NCBI GenBank assembly: GCA_033816765.1
Contig: CM066294.1
Location: 2,604,001 to 2,668,000 of the forward strand
DNA length: 64,000 nucleotides
Direction of reading: 5' to 3'
Source: Nothopassalora personata
Lineage: Eukaryota > Ascomycota > Dothideomycetes > Mycosphaerellales > Mycosphaerellaceae
A program made the translations under genes and the position numbers. Each line of letters begins with the position of its first letter. Position 1 is the stretch's first letter. The notes beneath the pieces are model-generated. The model was not told where the DNA came from. It made no database searches and saw only the letters and a program-made list of their open reading frames with translations. Below are positions 43,356-53,895 of this stretch, piece by piece.

Positions 43356-46300
43356 CCCTTCTATTTCCCGACGCTTTTAATAGTTCCTAAAGGGTCTTAT
43401 ACCTATCCGAGCTAACTAGGGCAGTAAACATAATACTTTTACCTTTACGGCTAGTAATAGTCCCCTCCTATAAACTATTATCGTAGTTACGGGTAGTAAG
43501 CCGCACCTTACGGGCCTACGGACGTCCTAGGATTATTAGTAAGTTTAGATCCGAGGAGATAAATATGTCTACCTAGTAGTGAACCCTAAATACCTAAATA
43601 TCTAAATTGCCTATAATACCTTTAAACTAGGCCCGCCCTCTAGCACCTCGGAAGGTAAGCTAAGCACTCGACATTACTAGTAACCTAAACCTATAAGCGT
43701 TCCTCTAGCCGATGATATTTACCTCGGAACCTTTAGTAATTAGGCACCTAATCTAGTTCTTATTTATCCTAAACTCCGCTACTACCTAAGGACTAGGGAC
43801 TATAGTAAAGTTATTAAGGACACTAGAGAGCCCGATTTTCTTAACGTCCTTATATAGCTTAGTAGTAGGGACCGCACCTTTAGAGCAAAGTATAGTTAAA
43901 TACACTCCGACATACTAGGCCTAACTATCTTCGCGGAAGACCTCCTTATTATACTTAGGTTTATCTTTATAGGTAACTACTTATCTAGTACGAACCTTAG
44001 GGTCCTTTCCTATAAGGCGTCGTACTGTAGCGAGCTTCTCCTAAAGAGCGGGGGTGTTAGTAACGCGACCGAAGAGGGTAGCCTCGAACTAGTAACTATA
44101 TCGAAACTAATCCTAGGCATTTACATTAGGAAACGTCGTCTAGAGGATCTAATCAATCTAGTAGATAATACCCTCTTCCTTTATAACCGGGCTATTACTA
44201 GCTAATCTATATTGTCGGACGTAGTTATTAATCCTTATAGTCTTAGCATTCTATATACGCTTCCTTTATACGAAGGGGGCGTTCACGGGACTAATAGGCA
44301 TATCCTTAGGCAGTCCTTTATTAGCATCGTTCCCTAGTTTATTTACTTAGGTATCCTTTCCCCTTCCTAGGGTTACCCCGGATTTAGCTAATAATTAAGT
44401 TTCGCTTATTTAAGCACTAAATTCGTTAATCATTTCAACCTCCTACTAGTTAATCTTAGCTTACCGGATCTCCTATTCTAACTAAAGGCGAACTTTCTTA
44501 GTAGCCTTAGCTCGGGCTCGTAGATCCTAGGCTAAGGACCGGGTCCTCGGGTACGGATTCTTTAGAATGCCTACGGGTGCCTTCCCTTTTACTTTATTAG
44601 ACTATATAGGATAGGTAGATACCTCGTTAAGCTCGCCTAAGTCGATCGCCTACTCCGCTTTACTTTCTCCGAATGAGACCTAATATGTCCTAGTAGCCTT
44701 GTCCGTTTAGCTAGACCGTGCGTCCTAATGTCCTAAGGGCTATACTCTATTAAATGCCTAAAGTTAGGAGGGGGCTTAGAATAGTTAGGAGGCGTAACCT
44801 TTATTACCCTAGTGTAGTCCCTACCTATCTATTACTTACGTAGTACGGGAATTTTATACTAGTTATTAAACTCGATCGGCCTATAATGTTCTTCGAGTAG
44901 AGGGAGTATATAGAGCAGTTTCGGTTTACTATAGTCCCTCCGAAAGTTACACTTAGTAGGACGCGGATCGCCTTCTTTCCCTAGATACTACTAGTTGTTT
45001 GGGGCGAGGTATACGTAGCCCCGGGATATTAAGGACCTTATCGCCCTACAATTGCTAGCCTAGTACTTCGAACTACTATAGTTGTAGTAATAACTATCTA
45101 TCGCTTTAGACTGTTCGCGATACTAGGATAGGGGACGCTATATTGCGTAAACCTATAGTTTAGTATCTAGGTCGTGCCTCTCCGGTTATATAGAGCGTTA
45201 ATTCTCGCTCGGGTAGAAGGCACCCGCGTCCGCGACGCGACCGCGCTAGTATATACGTATGCTTATTTTAGCTACCTTCTAGATTAGGTTATTATTAATA
45301 ACAGTCCTAGAGGTAGCCTTCTTAAGCGTATTAATCTTAGGCTTAAGGCGCGGCATTTGCTTTACGACTAAGCGGTATAGCTAAGTAAAGTAAGAGGGAA
45401 ATCTGTATATATAGCTTTCTATCCCTCCTTACTATCTACGATGCTAGTAGCTTTATCGAGGATCCTCTAAAAGTCCCTAAACTTCTTAGGTTACTTTAGG
45501 TAAAGCCCGTAAGCCTTATAGACCGCTTTCGCGACTACCTCTAGTAATCCCTAAAGGAGGAGGCGACTCCGGGAGCTATTATCTAAATCCTTAGGTTCAA
45601 TTAGGTTACTTAAGGATACAAATAGGCGGATAAATTCCTTTATATCCTATTCTTCGGGCCTCTTACCTTACTGTGCCCTAATAATCTCCTTAAGATATTC
45701 CCGACCCCCTAATATCGAGTAGGCGTTAAACCTTAAGAACTCTAATAAGAACGCCCTCCTAAAACGTGCCTTGTTAGTAAGCTACCTAGGCAATCTTATA
45801 ACTACGCGCCGGATAGTAGTTTTGTAATTGCGCTTAAACCTGCCCTAGAAATCATCCTTCTTAATAGATGCCCGAGGCGGATACTAGTCTATTAGGTTAC
45901 TAAACCGCTCCTAGAACTTAGTAGCAATAGTGCCGTTAAAGAACGGATTCTTAGCACCTCCTAGAGGTGGAAAGCGAGGGCTAGCGTTTTCTATTACTAC
46001 TGCTAATTGTCTAAAGAGGGTAGTTATAGTATCTATTCCAATTGTACTATTCGTTCCTACACCTATACCTAATTTAGCGGCGCTAGTTCCGCTTCTCCCT
46101 TCTTTACTAGATTTAGGTGTTTCCCCTTCCTCCGATTCCTCTATCCCCTTATAAGGGATAGAATCCCTATAGACCCCTTCTATTTTCGTAGGGTTTATAG
46201 GCTGTTTGTAGCCTCTACCTATGTCGGCAAAGGTGCTAAGTTTTTCTAGTGATGTAGCCGTATCTATTATTACGTAGTACTTACTTTAGAATGTGCTAAT

Positions 46301-46900
46301 ACTAGTTGTTACTTAATAGGACCTTATAACCGTAATTGTTACTAAATACCTTAGACCTTAAGTGTTTTCGACCTTAGTCGACCTTAACCGTGAACCTTAA
46401 CCTTAAACCTTAACCTTAAGTAATAACCTTAACTATAAACCTTAGACCTTAAACCGTGATTTTAACCTTATGAACTGGATACTAATACGCTACCGGGTGT
46501 ACACTTACTACCCCCCCTTATTAACTACTAAAATAATGTCTACTAACCACCCTATATAGGCCTATCCGAGTTGTAGTGGTATAGAGCGGTACTTACGTAA
46601 GCAGGGATATTTGCCGGTCCCGGGACCGGGAAATTAGGTCACGTAACGAGTAGCGTAGTAGCTAGATAAAATAAGAGGATTAGCGGACCTAAACCCCTAT
46701 GCGCTCTACTCGAGAGGTATAAATTGAATTGTTGCCTTAATGCTACGCTTACAATGCTTAACTGCGCAGTATATATCTTAATAGCTATACTAGGTCCTAC
46801 TAGCTTACCTAAATGTCCAATTAAACCTAAATGAAATTAGGGCAAGTTAGACCTAAGGGACCCCCTCTAAACCTAAGGTTAACACAACCTATTAGTCGTT
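43356..46900 (-). mobile_element. Element K': minus-strand copy of K (LTR, gag and beyond)
   Basis: LTR at 46,537-46,900, leader with AACCTTAACC repeats (46,330-46,460), then the Gag-like frame on the minus strand and a further 1.9 kb that K has lost. That part reads through stops without a domain I can name; it should hold the rest of gag and perhaps protease. It ends at the 3' LTR of F. The plus-strand open run at 45,930-46,154 is a shadow of the gag, matching the shadow in K. Confidence 0.7.
46537..46900 (-). repeat. LTR of element K'
   Basis: Reverse-complement match to the LTR of K and to the solo LTR, including the palindrome CCGGTCCCGGGACCGG at 46,614-46,629. Confidence 0.78.
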
Positions 46901-48123
46901 AATAATATTATAGTAGCTAACGATAGTAGACCGAAAGCGAGGCGTAAGCTTTACTAGTAGGTACTATATACATTACGCTTCCGAGTAGTTACCTAACTAG
47001 TCCTCTATAATATCTAGCTTAGTCGCGAACTATTGCGCTACCTAGTTATTCTTCTATTTCGTAACCTCGTACTCTAATATAATATTAAGCACGCGATTTA
47101 TAGGATTGCCGTATACGTCTCGATAGAACTCCTTAAAGCCCTAGTATATATACCCTATAAGGTAAACGGCGCTATAGTTAGTATACTATTACTCGCTTAC
47201 CTCTCCGCTAAGGTATATAACCCTATATAGGACCTTTAATTCGTCTATCGCGTATATAGTACCTAAGAGAGCGAAGATAAGTAAGAGCTCCCGAAGAAAT
47301 ACCCTTACCTTCCTTATCGAATTCCCTCTAAAAGGCGTCGGCTCTATTAGACGCGGTCGCGTCGTATACGCTATGGCCGCGCCTCGTACTATAATATTAT
47401 CGATAGTAGTTATAGAGATAGAGGTAGGGGTTATAGTAGGGAGGTAATCTTCTCTCCTCCCTCTTATACGCTCTAGAGGCGGTACGCTTATAGCGCGTAA
47501 GATCTCTAGCTGCTTAATCTCCCGCTATATCTCTTACTCTTTAACCTTAGCCTATAAGGCCTCTCTTCCCGTAACTAAGGCTATATAACGCGCCTACTAC
47601 TATACTCTAGGGCTTAGGGGGGCGTAGGCAACTTACTATTACGCGCGTTATAATTAGGCTCTATAGTATATATAGATTATAATAAGGAGAAGCTTTAGAA
47701 CTATAAGGACTATAAGGGTATATTATAATATATAGTACGTCTATAATCTTCTAATCGTAGATAAACTAAAGCTTACCTTCTTCTATATACGCTTTACGCG
47801 TCGCTTAGTATACGTATACGCGTTACGTGCGATTTACTAAGCTAGGCCTAACTATATATTATATATAAGGGTTAGCTATAGGCTACCCTTATATATACGC
47901 GTTACGTACAACTTACGAAGTTAGGCCTAGCTATATATTATATATAAGAGTTAGCTATAGGTTACCCTACCTATAATCTTGTAATTATAGATAAACTAAA
48001 TCTTACCTTCTTCTATAGACGCTATACGCGTCGCTTTATATATAGATATATATTACGTATAGCTTACTAAGTCGGGCCTAGCTATATATTATATATAAGA
48101 ATTAGCTATAGGCTACCCTTATA
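46901..48123 (-). mobile_element. Element M: gag and LTR fragment of the H/C family, minus strand
   Basis: The minus strand of 46,960-47,660 reads as the H/C-type Gag (the DFKEFYRDVYGNPINRV block reversed near 47,090-47,130, and the TPFRGDSI region near 47,320). It is followed by an expanded LTR-like region ending CTACCCTTATA at 48,123. Pol is absent; the unit is truncated at the border with K'. Confidence 0.7.
47702..48123 (-). repeat. LTR-like region of M with internal duplications
   Basis: About 420 bp, twice the length of the H LTR, because the segment containing CTAGCTATATATTATATATA and the TAGCTATAGG...TACCCT motif occurs three times (near 47,850-47,891, 47,930-47,972 and 48,078-48,123). 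It could be tandem LTR fragments or internal duplication. Confidence 0.6.
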
Positions 48124-48542
48124 CCTAACTAATTAGCTTACTATAATACGATAATTAGTACTAGCTTAAATAACTTAAATAGGCCTAATAGAAGTTTCTT
48201 ATAGGTCTACTAGAGATAGTATACTACTATATAATAGGTATTTAAAAGGGATAGAGGTATATCCCTCTATTTTTTAACAATAATATAGACTACGCTTTAG
48301 AGAAGTTATTTCTAGACTATAGTAAAGTTAAGTAAGCGCTAATTAGGCTTATATCTATAATGTTATAATAAGTTAATTAGTCTACTTAATTTAGACTTAT
48401 ATATTAGGTGTTTTAAAAGTAAGAAGTATATTATATATCTCTATCTAGGATTAAGGGTTACTATAAATAAAAGGCTATAGGTATTTTATCCAAGTTACTT
48501 ATTTCTTAGTAGTAGATACCTTAGGTCTAATAGGCTATAGCC
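48124..48542. other. AT-rich RIP-type DNA without a gene
   Basis: Very AT-rich, no coding motif on either strand, no recognisable LTR. Confidence 0.6.
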
Positions 48543-48554
48543 TAATTATACTTA
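48543..48554. repeat. Target site duplication of D3, left copy
   Basis: TAATTATACTTA here against TAATTGTACTTA at 49,416-49,427. The single difference is a G/A transition, of the RIP type (TG to TA). Confidence 0.75.
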
Positions 48555-48943
48555 TAATAATAATAATAATTCTATTAACGTACTATATAAGTCTAAGACT
48601 ATATAACACGGCTCGTAAAACCTAGGTCCGAATACCGAGATAAAACGACCGAAATTCGAGAGGAGAAAAGCCCCGTCGTACCCCGGACATAAAAACTCCT
48701 TAAAAGATACGAGCGAGGCTCGCTATTCGAGGCGTAAGTCGAATATATCACGGCGTAGTACGTCGCGTACCCGGTAGTCGTGTCTTGTTTCGAGAGTTGC
48801 GGTTTATCGCCTTACCCCGGGTATCGGACAAGTTTTATACCCGTGTTTCGAGAGCGACCGACCGACCGGTTGGTCGTGCTTCGAGATTACGACCGAGAGC
48901 TGTTTCTTCGCCTTACCGCGACTCGCGGCCCCGACGCACGCCG

Positions 48944-48948
<5 letters not shown>

Positions 48949-49005
<57 letters not shown>
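48949..49005. repeat. (GA)n microsatellite inside D3
   Basis: About 28 uninterrupted GA units. It explains the Arg/Glu-repeat frames around it, which are not genes. Confidence 0.95.
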
Positions 49006-49008
<3 letters not shown>

Positions 49009-49338
49009 GTATCTCGAATAGCCCGTCCCCTCCGTAGAAAGTCTTCGACCGCCTTCTTCGTACGTAGGTACGAGGATATCCCTTCCTCGTAGGCTCGTAG
49101 CGAGAATGCCCGCCCGCTTTAAACGGTCGTCGTTATTCGAAGAGAGAGTCCGCCGCGTTCCCTCTTCTTTCGAGCGGTTTCGAGGTCTTCGTTAATAGAT
49201 ATCCGGGCGCGTCCTATCTTCTCCTCTCTTCTATTCTCTTCTGCGTATCGTGTTTCTAAGGTCGTCGTCGCGTTTAGGCTTCGAAATCGGCGTCGCTTTT
49301 CGAGAATTATTCGAATTTCGAGCGGGAGTTTTCGAGAG

Positions 49339-49415
49339 GGAGAGTCTTAGTTTCTCTTCGTCGTAACGAAGGTACTTACGTCGTCCGCCGCGTAAAGGCG
49401 CTCTCCGAGGACGAC
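49339..49415 (-). ncRNA. HDV-like ribozyme of D3 (variant)
   Basis: From 49,415 on the minus strand: P1 GTCGTCC/GGACGAC unchanged; P2 GGAGAG/CTCTCC, where the outer pair is G-C instead of A-U (a compensatory change relative to D1/D2); P3 GCC/GGC; loop TTTACGC (C to T relative to D1, RIP type); P4 CTTCGT/ACGAAG; catalytic strand with CTAAG kept. The linker between P1 and P2 is one nucleotide shorter. Activity may be weakened by the loop change, which touches the P1.1 base. Confidence 0.75.
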
Positions 49416-49427
49416 TAATTGTACTTA
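49416..49427. repeat. Target site duplication of D3, right copy
   Basis: TAATTGTACTTA, adjacent to ribozyme nt 1. Unique DNA begins after it. Confidence 0.75.
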
Positions 49428-49780
49428 GAATATAATAGAAAGTACTTAAGATAATACTAAAGAACATGATAACGATTACATTAAGTTAAATAGGCTTTTA
49501 TTATTTTGTATAAAAAGTTTCACTCTCGTGGTGTGGGCATGTGAATGCCAAGACTTTTACAGTCGTGCGATGCTACCTATGGGTCCGCGACCGCGCTACA
49601 ATCAATATGAAGCCTAACTGATAAGATTGTGTTGTCGCCTATGCCTCGCGGCCTCTTCTCCGTCCGACCGTCATCCGGAGTAGCATCAGTTTGGTGCATT
49701 ATTGATAGTGACTTGGCCTGTAGAGGCATTATCTTTTTTGAGGAGAGGGGAGGAGAGTCCTTTGCGAGGTGACTATATCC
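49428..49780. other. Transition into unique gene-bearing DNA; no gene seen
   Basis: The first 70 bases are AT-rich. From about 49,520 base composition and CpA/TpG content become ordinary. No reading frame I would defend. Confidence 0.6.
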
Positions 49781-50278
49781 TCAAGTCACAAGCGCAGCAT
49801 CATCCTCCGTCGGATCCATCCGCTCAATCACAGTCTCGGGACGCAAGGCTGTACACTCGAGGAAGCGAGTCTTCAACGCGGCGATCTGCGCCCGATGCTG
49901 TCCCACTGCCGGATCGATACGATCGAATCCATCTTGGAGAAATCATGTTGTGTAGATCTGCTCGTTCATTGATGCCATGTCTATCCAGCAAAACCTGACA
50001 GAACATTGACCTCTGCGGTGAGCGCAAGTCGACCATCGAGAGCCCTCAGGCAGAAAGCCCTTGACGTCGAGCACTCCTCGATCCATGCCGCCGACGCTCA
50101 CTGCTGAAGTTGAAAGATTCCAAGAAGCGACGTCTTCGCGAGCGAACTGTCGTGCGGTGACCGTTTGCGATGACGTAAGTAGGGGTAGCTCGCGCGCACG
50201 ACAAATCTCGATGACCCCCTTGTGCATTCCCAGCACAGCTGTTGATGGCTTCACAGCGTTCAGTGGCCGGCATGACAT
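49781..50278 (-). pseudogene. Possible small hypothetical gene, interrupted by one stop
   Basis: A minus-strand frame opens at ATG 50,278 (MSCRPLNAVKPSTAVLG), runs to a TGA near 49,943 after NEQIYTT, and continues in the same frame to TGA at 49,783-49,781 (FLQDGFDRIDPAVGQHRAQI...). The continuation has the look of a real helix, so this may be a broken gene or a gene with an unseen intron. I found no good splice pair that removes the stop. The product is not recognised. It lies about 320 bp downstream of the Rab-GAP stop, same strand. Confidence 0.25.
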
Positions 50279-50596
50279 TCGCCGTCTGTAGTGAACAATT
50301 TCGAGCTTGTCCTGCAGGACTCGTTGGTCTGATTCGTGCTGTCTAATCTGTTGACGTGGGCTTGAGTCTACAGAGGTCCGTTGGAAGCGCGTCAATCAAC
50401 TCTTCCGCAGCCGCGACTGGCAATCTTGGGTGTGGGCTCTATTGTCAAGTTGATGCTGTGAGTGCCTGGTTGTGCATTGCGGAGTGCTGTACATACCGGC
50501 TGACAATCTGCCGTAATCGCCGCGTGGCTCTATATGGCAGTCAAGATCACTTCCATCCTTGGCGCCTGTTCCAGCGCGGGTAGATCACCACTACCC

Positions 50597-53125
50597 TCAC
50601 CCAATGAAAGTCTTACTAGTCCTCGCTCTAAACCTGCCCCTCAATCTGTGCAAAGCCCCCTCATCTGTAGCAGCACTAATCCCATCCTTCACCAACCTCC
50701 TCCTCTCCGCCCGTCTCCTCTCCACAAGCCCTTGACTAACACCACCAAACCCACCTCGTCTCTTGAAGCAAATTTCCATCAATGCGTTGATATCCAGCAT
50801 ACTCCGCGGAATCGTCTGCACCACCTGAAAGACTTCCATGGAATCCGTGACTTTCAGGATCTGCGGCTCACCGAACTTGAAGATGGCTAGGGCGATCCTA
50901 AAGAGCGTTTTGCTGCCTTCGAAGAAGAGGCAATCCCAGACGCGGAGGACGCTTTCGATGGGGAGCGTGCCGATGAAGAGTGACATGAACCATGCGGTAG
51001 TGGCGAGACTTACAGTGGGTAGTCGTAGTGCGCCGCCGACTGGGTTGAGTGCTGCGCTGATTCCCGTACCGCCTTGGTCGTCGAGCTTTTTCCAGACTGC
51101 TGGCAGCGAGTCTTTGACGCAGGACATGAGTACGGCAATGTCGATGTTCGCACCTTCCAGTGCAAGGCCATGTGTTCCGGGCAGATGCAGTGATGTGACT
51201 ATGTTCAGAAGCACGAAAGCTTTTTCTTCGTCTTCGTCGAGGAAGAGTAGGAGTAGGCCAGCGATGAAGTTCAAGGACTGGCAGTATCCGATCTGCGGAT
51301 TGTGGACCGCAAATGCTTGTAACAGTCTGCGCAACGCCTTGACGATTGGTGTTTCGAGTTCTTGAGTCTGCCGTTTCGTCTTCTCGTCATCGCCGCCTCC
51401 AGCACCCGCCTGTGCATCGTGTAGGGTCGACGGATCCGGCTTGAAGCGTATGTTGTCAGGAAATGTGCGATTGAGATCGCGCTCAATATGTTCGCGGTCA
51501 TTGTCGCTGAGCTCACCTTCCTCCACTTTCACCAGTAGCTCAGCATAAAGTGCAGGTTCTTTCGCCAGCTTTCCAGGACCCCCAGCATACCAAAACCAAG
51601 CAGCACCACGAAACTCCGGTGGGATCCCCTTTCTCACGTAGCGCTTGATCTTGTCACCCTTCGCCGGAAATCTCGACGCTGGTGATGTAGAAAGTCCAAA
51701 CGAGTCCAGTAGCGCGTGCCATTTCTTCGATCGCCTCTCGATGTGCTTGGCGTATAATCTATCCCAGGCATCATATTGCTCCACAGTAATGTGATGCGAC
51801 GCTTTCTTAAAGCCGTACCTGTCGCGAGGCACGGCATCCCGGGCAGTCGCCACAACAGGAGTCGGTGGCGCAACATTCTCATTGCTGGCGATCTGCATGG
51901 ACGTTCTCTGCTTCGATTCATTCTGCGTGGGCGCTTGTAGACTCCGGCGCGGACTGGTGCCTGGTCTCATTGTCTGCGGGACATTCAAGACCAGGACGCT
52001 AGCGCTGTGGCTTCGCCGATGGGCTGCAGCCGGGCGCTTTGTCGTCGGCGTGCTTGGCTGAGACGTCGCTTGCGACAGCTGTGAAGGTGGCAGCACTTGT
52101 GGTTGCGAGACCGGTCTCTCGAGTTGCAGCGATCGGATAGAGCGGACTTCTGGAGTGAGACGTCCCGCCGGGTCCACTGATCGTATTGACCTGATGTCGA
52201 TGCTGTTCTTTGCGCTACCAGGCACACTCGAGAACCCACACTCGTACATGCCCATTATGTCTTCGACATCCGAGTAGTTGTTCCCTTCGTCGTAGTGCCC
52301 ACTCGTTACCTTCACAAACGAGTCGGGTCTCGAGCTCACACTCGTTCGGATAGTGTTGACACTGCTCGATGGCTCCAGGCTGGAATTGCTGGTCACAGCA
52401 CTTCGGGAGGAGTCTGTGACCTCGTCACTCATCGGAATCCTCGGCCTGTCTGTCAAGCTATCCGGCGTCAGTGGGCCATTCGCATCCCGGTGCTTGCTTG
52501 ATAACGGTGACTCTGCGCTTCGCAGGCCGTTGCCGACACTTCTGCTGCCCTTCAATGCCTTGCTCTTCTTGTCCGGCGGAGCACACGGCAGACGTTCCCT
52601 CGATGGCCGGTGTTGGAGCGGAGGCGGAGGCGGAGGCGGTCGAATGGCCTCCCGTTCGTAGTATGTCGTGTCCCTCCAGTGTGCATGCCGCAGCGCCGAC
52701 TGGTTCTCCAGCACGCCCACAGCGTTTGGATGTTGCCTTCTCGATTCTCGCCCGGCAAACGCATGCTCTGAACTTGCTTGCACGCCGAGCACGTGTGGGA
52801 CTGGCGGCTGCACCGGTACTGGGTGGAAGCCCTTCACGCGGTGCGGGCTCGGCTGCTGAGAGGGTATGAACAGCGGCGTGAGGACAGTGCCGGGGCGCCT
52901 TTGCATGCGGCCATGCGTGGATGCCTTCCTCAGCGGGAGGTGCGGTTCGGGCGCAGGTAAATCTCGCGGCGACTCGACGCTCGGTCTGGCGGTGGAGCGC
53001 GAGGCGGAGTGGCTCCTCCCGGCGACGCTCGCGCTATGATGGGTATCCATGGCTTCTCTGACGGCCTCGGCAACGCTCAAGCTGTGCTCGGGACGCCATC
53101 CACGCTGCTGCTCTGCTATATGCAT
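50597..53125 (-). CDS. TBC-domain Rab GTPase-activating protein (Gyp3/Msb3-like)
   Basis: 842 residues from ATG 53,125, without introns. Residues 1 to about 450 are low-complexity, rich in Ser, Pro and Arg, and probably disordered. The TBC domain spans about 499-790. It begins GIPPEFRGAAWFWYAGG, like the Msb3/Gyp3 group. It carries the arginine finger in IERDLNRTFP (R553; motif I-x-x-D-x-x-R) and the glutamine finger in NPQIGYCQSLNF (Q616). Both catalytic residues are present, so it should be active. TBC proteins speed GTP hydrolysis by Rab GTPases and so switch off vesicle-traffic steps; Msb3/Gyp3 relatives act on Sec4 and other Rabs in polarised secretion. The exact Rab cannot be read from sequence. 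Codon use is normal and there is no RIP. A housekeeping gene, probably unrelated to the metabolite genes upstream. Confidence 0.9.
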   Translation of the reverse strand: MHIAEQQRGWRPEHSLSVAEAVREAMDTHHSASVAGRSHSASRSTARPSVESPRDLPAPEPHLPLRKASTHGRMQRRPGTVLTPLFIPSQQPSPHRVKGFHPVPVQPPVPHVLGVQASSEHAFAGRESRRQHPNAVGVLENQSALRHAHWRDTTYYEREAIRPPPPPPPLQHRPSRERLPCAPPDKKSKALKGSRSVGNGLRSAESPLSSKHRDANGPLTPDSLTDRPRIPMSDEVTDSSRSAVTSNSSLEPSSSVNTIRTSVSSRPDSFVKVTSGHYDEGNNYSDVEDIMGMYECGFSSVPGSAKNSIDIRSIRSVDPAGRLTPEVRSIRSLQLERPVSQPQVLPPSQLSQATSQPSTPTTKRPAAAHRRSHSASVLVLNVPQTMRPGTSPRRSLQAPTQNESKQRTSMQIASNENVAPPTPVVATARDAVPRDRYGFKKASHHITVEQYDAWDRLYAKHIERRSKKWHALLDSFGLSTSPASRFPAKGDKIKRYVRKGIPPEFRGAAWFWYAGGPGKLAKEPALYAELLVKVEEGELSDNDREHIERDLNRTFPDNIRFKPDPSTLHDAQAGAGGGDDEKTKRQTQELETPIVKALRRLLQAFAVHNPQIGYCQSLNFIAGLLLLFLDEDEEKAFVLLNIVTSLHLPGTHGLALEGANIDIAVLMSCVKDSLPAVWKKLDDQGGTGISAALNPVGGALRLPTVSLATTAWFMSLFIGTLPIESVLRVWDCLFFEGSKTLFRIALAIFKFGEPQILKVTDSMEVFQVVQTIPRSMLDINALMEICFKRRGGFGGVSQGLVERRRAERRRLVKDGISAATDEGALHRLRGRFRARTSKTFIG

Positions 53126-53895
53126 TTCCTCTTAAGATGCACAGGACCCAGCCGAGCAGCAGCTTCCGGAGAGCTTGGAGCGGCGCGTGGTGGGTGGTGG
53201 GTGGTGGGTGGTGGGTGGTGGGTGGTGGGTGGTGCGTGGTGCGTGATGGAATTGTGTAATAATCTGCAGTATATCGCAGGAGCGTTATTGCCTGTCGTGC
53301 AACGTGAGACAGCCTTGGCGCAGGTCGTGGGTGATTGATGTTCGATGCCCGCGGCTCCTGCTCATTTCATGCTTCAGGATTCCTACTCACCTACTGCAGC
53401 TCGAGTCTCCCGTCGGCTGCCCGTCGTATCCCGTGTTACAGTATTGCGATGATGCTGCCTCATTAGTCATGTCGTCTACTCAATCTGCCGCGACCTGTGT
53501 CCCTCTTCCTTGTCGACTAATCTTATTAGCGATGCAGCCCAGCGAGTATCATCAGCGAGGTTCGTCGTATCAGTCAGTAAATGATTCTACTATATCCTTC
53601 AATGCGATGTGGTCGTCGACTCAACGCAGCTGTCCGCCTGATCATCACCGGCGGCTGCTCCGGCCTTGCAAGTCGAACTACAGAGTGTGGTAGAAGTCCT
53701 GCGCGGGGTAGGTTCCATACCACTCACCTCCTCCACTAAACTTAGCGCAGTGCGGTCAAATATTGATTGACTGAGAACATCTGGACAACAGCTGACTTTA
53801 CTGTACGTGGCTGAATACATTGATTTCTCAAACACCCAATGACTCTCCAGAAACTCTACCTCGAGGAGAATCGTTCTTCTACTCTGCACAACGTG
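53126..53895. other. Intergenic region: promoter of the Rab-GAP and 3' flank of the transporter
   Basis: 770 bp. Contains a GGTGGGT repeat (53,187-53,244) about 60 bp upstream of the Rab-GAP start codon. Short frames here lack any family feature and are not annotated. Confidence 0.6.
53187..53244. repeat. (GGTGGGT)n microsatellite in the Rab-GAP promoter
   Basis: Seven-base units GGTGGGT repeated about six times, then two GGTGCGT variants. G-runs of this spacing could form a quadruplex on the plus strand. Confidence 0.85.

Larger units (their letters stand above)
48555..49415 (-). mobile_element. Element D3: diverged, partly RIP-mutated copy of the ribozyme-headed retroposon
   Basis: Minus-strand unit of 0.86 kb. 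Similarity to D1/D2 is strong in the 3' part (48,570-48,850) and at the 5' end (49,335-49,415); the middle differs and contains a (GA)n tract. The 3' tail is a TTA/ATT run (48,555-48,572) instead of AATC. It is flanked by a 12-bp target duplication and is the last mobile element before unique gene-bearing DNA. Confidence 0.75.

Noticed and set aside
48780..49037. Frames with long Arg-Glu repeats
   Set aside because: Pure product of the (GA)n microsatellite inside D3.
50838..51365. 175-codon plus-strand frame in the Rab-GAP gene
   Set aside because: Antisense shadow of the TBC domain, where codon bias keeps the opposite strand open.
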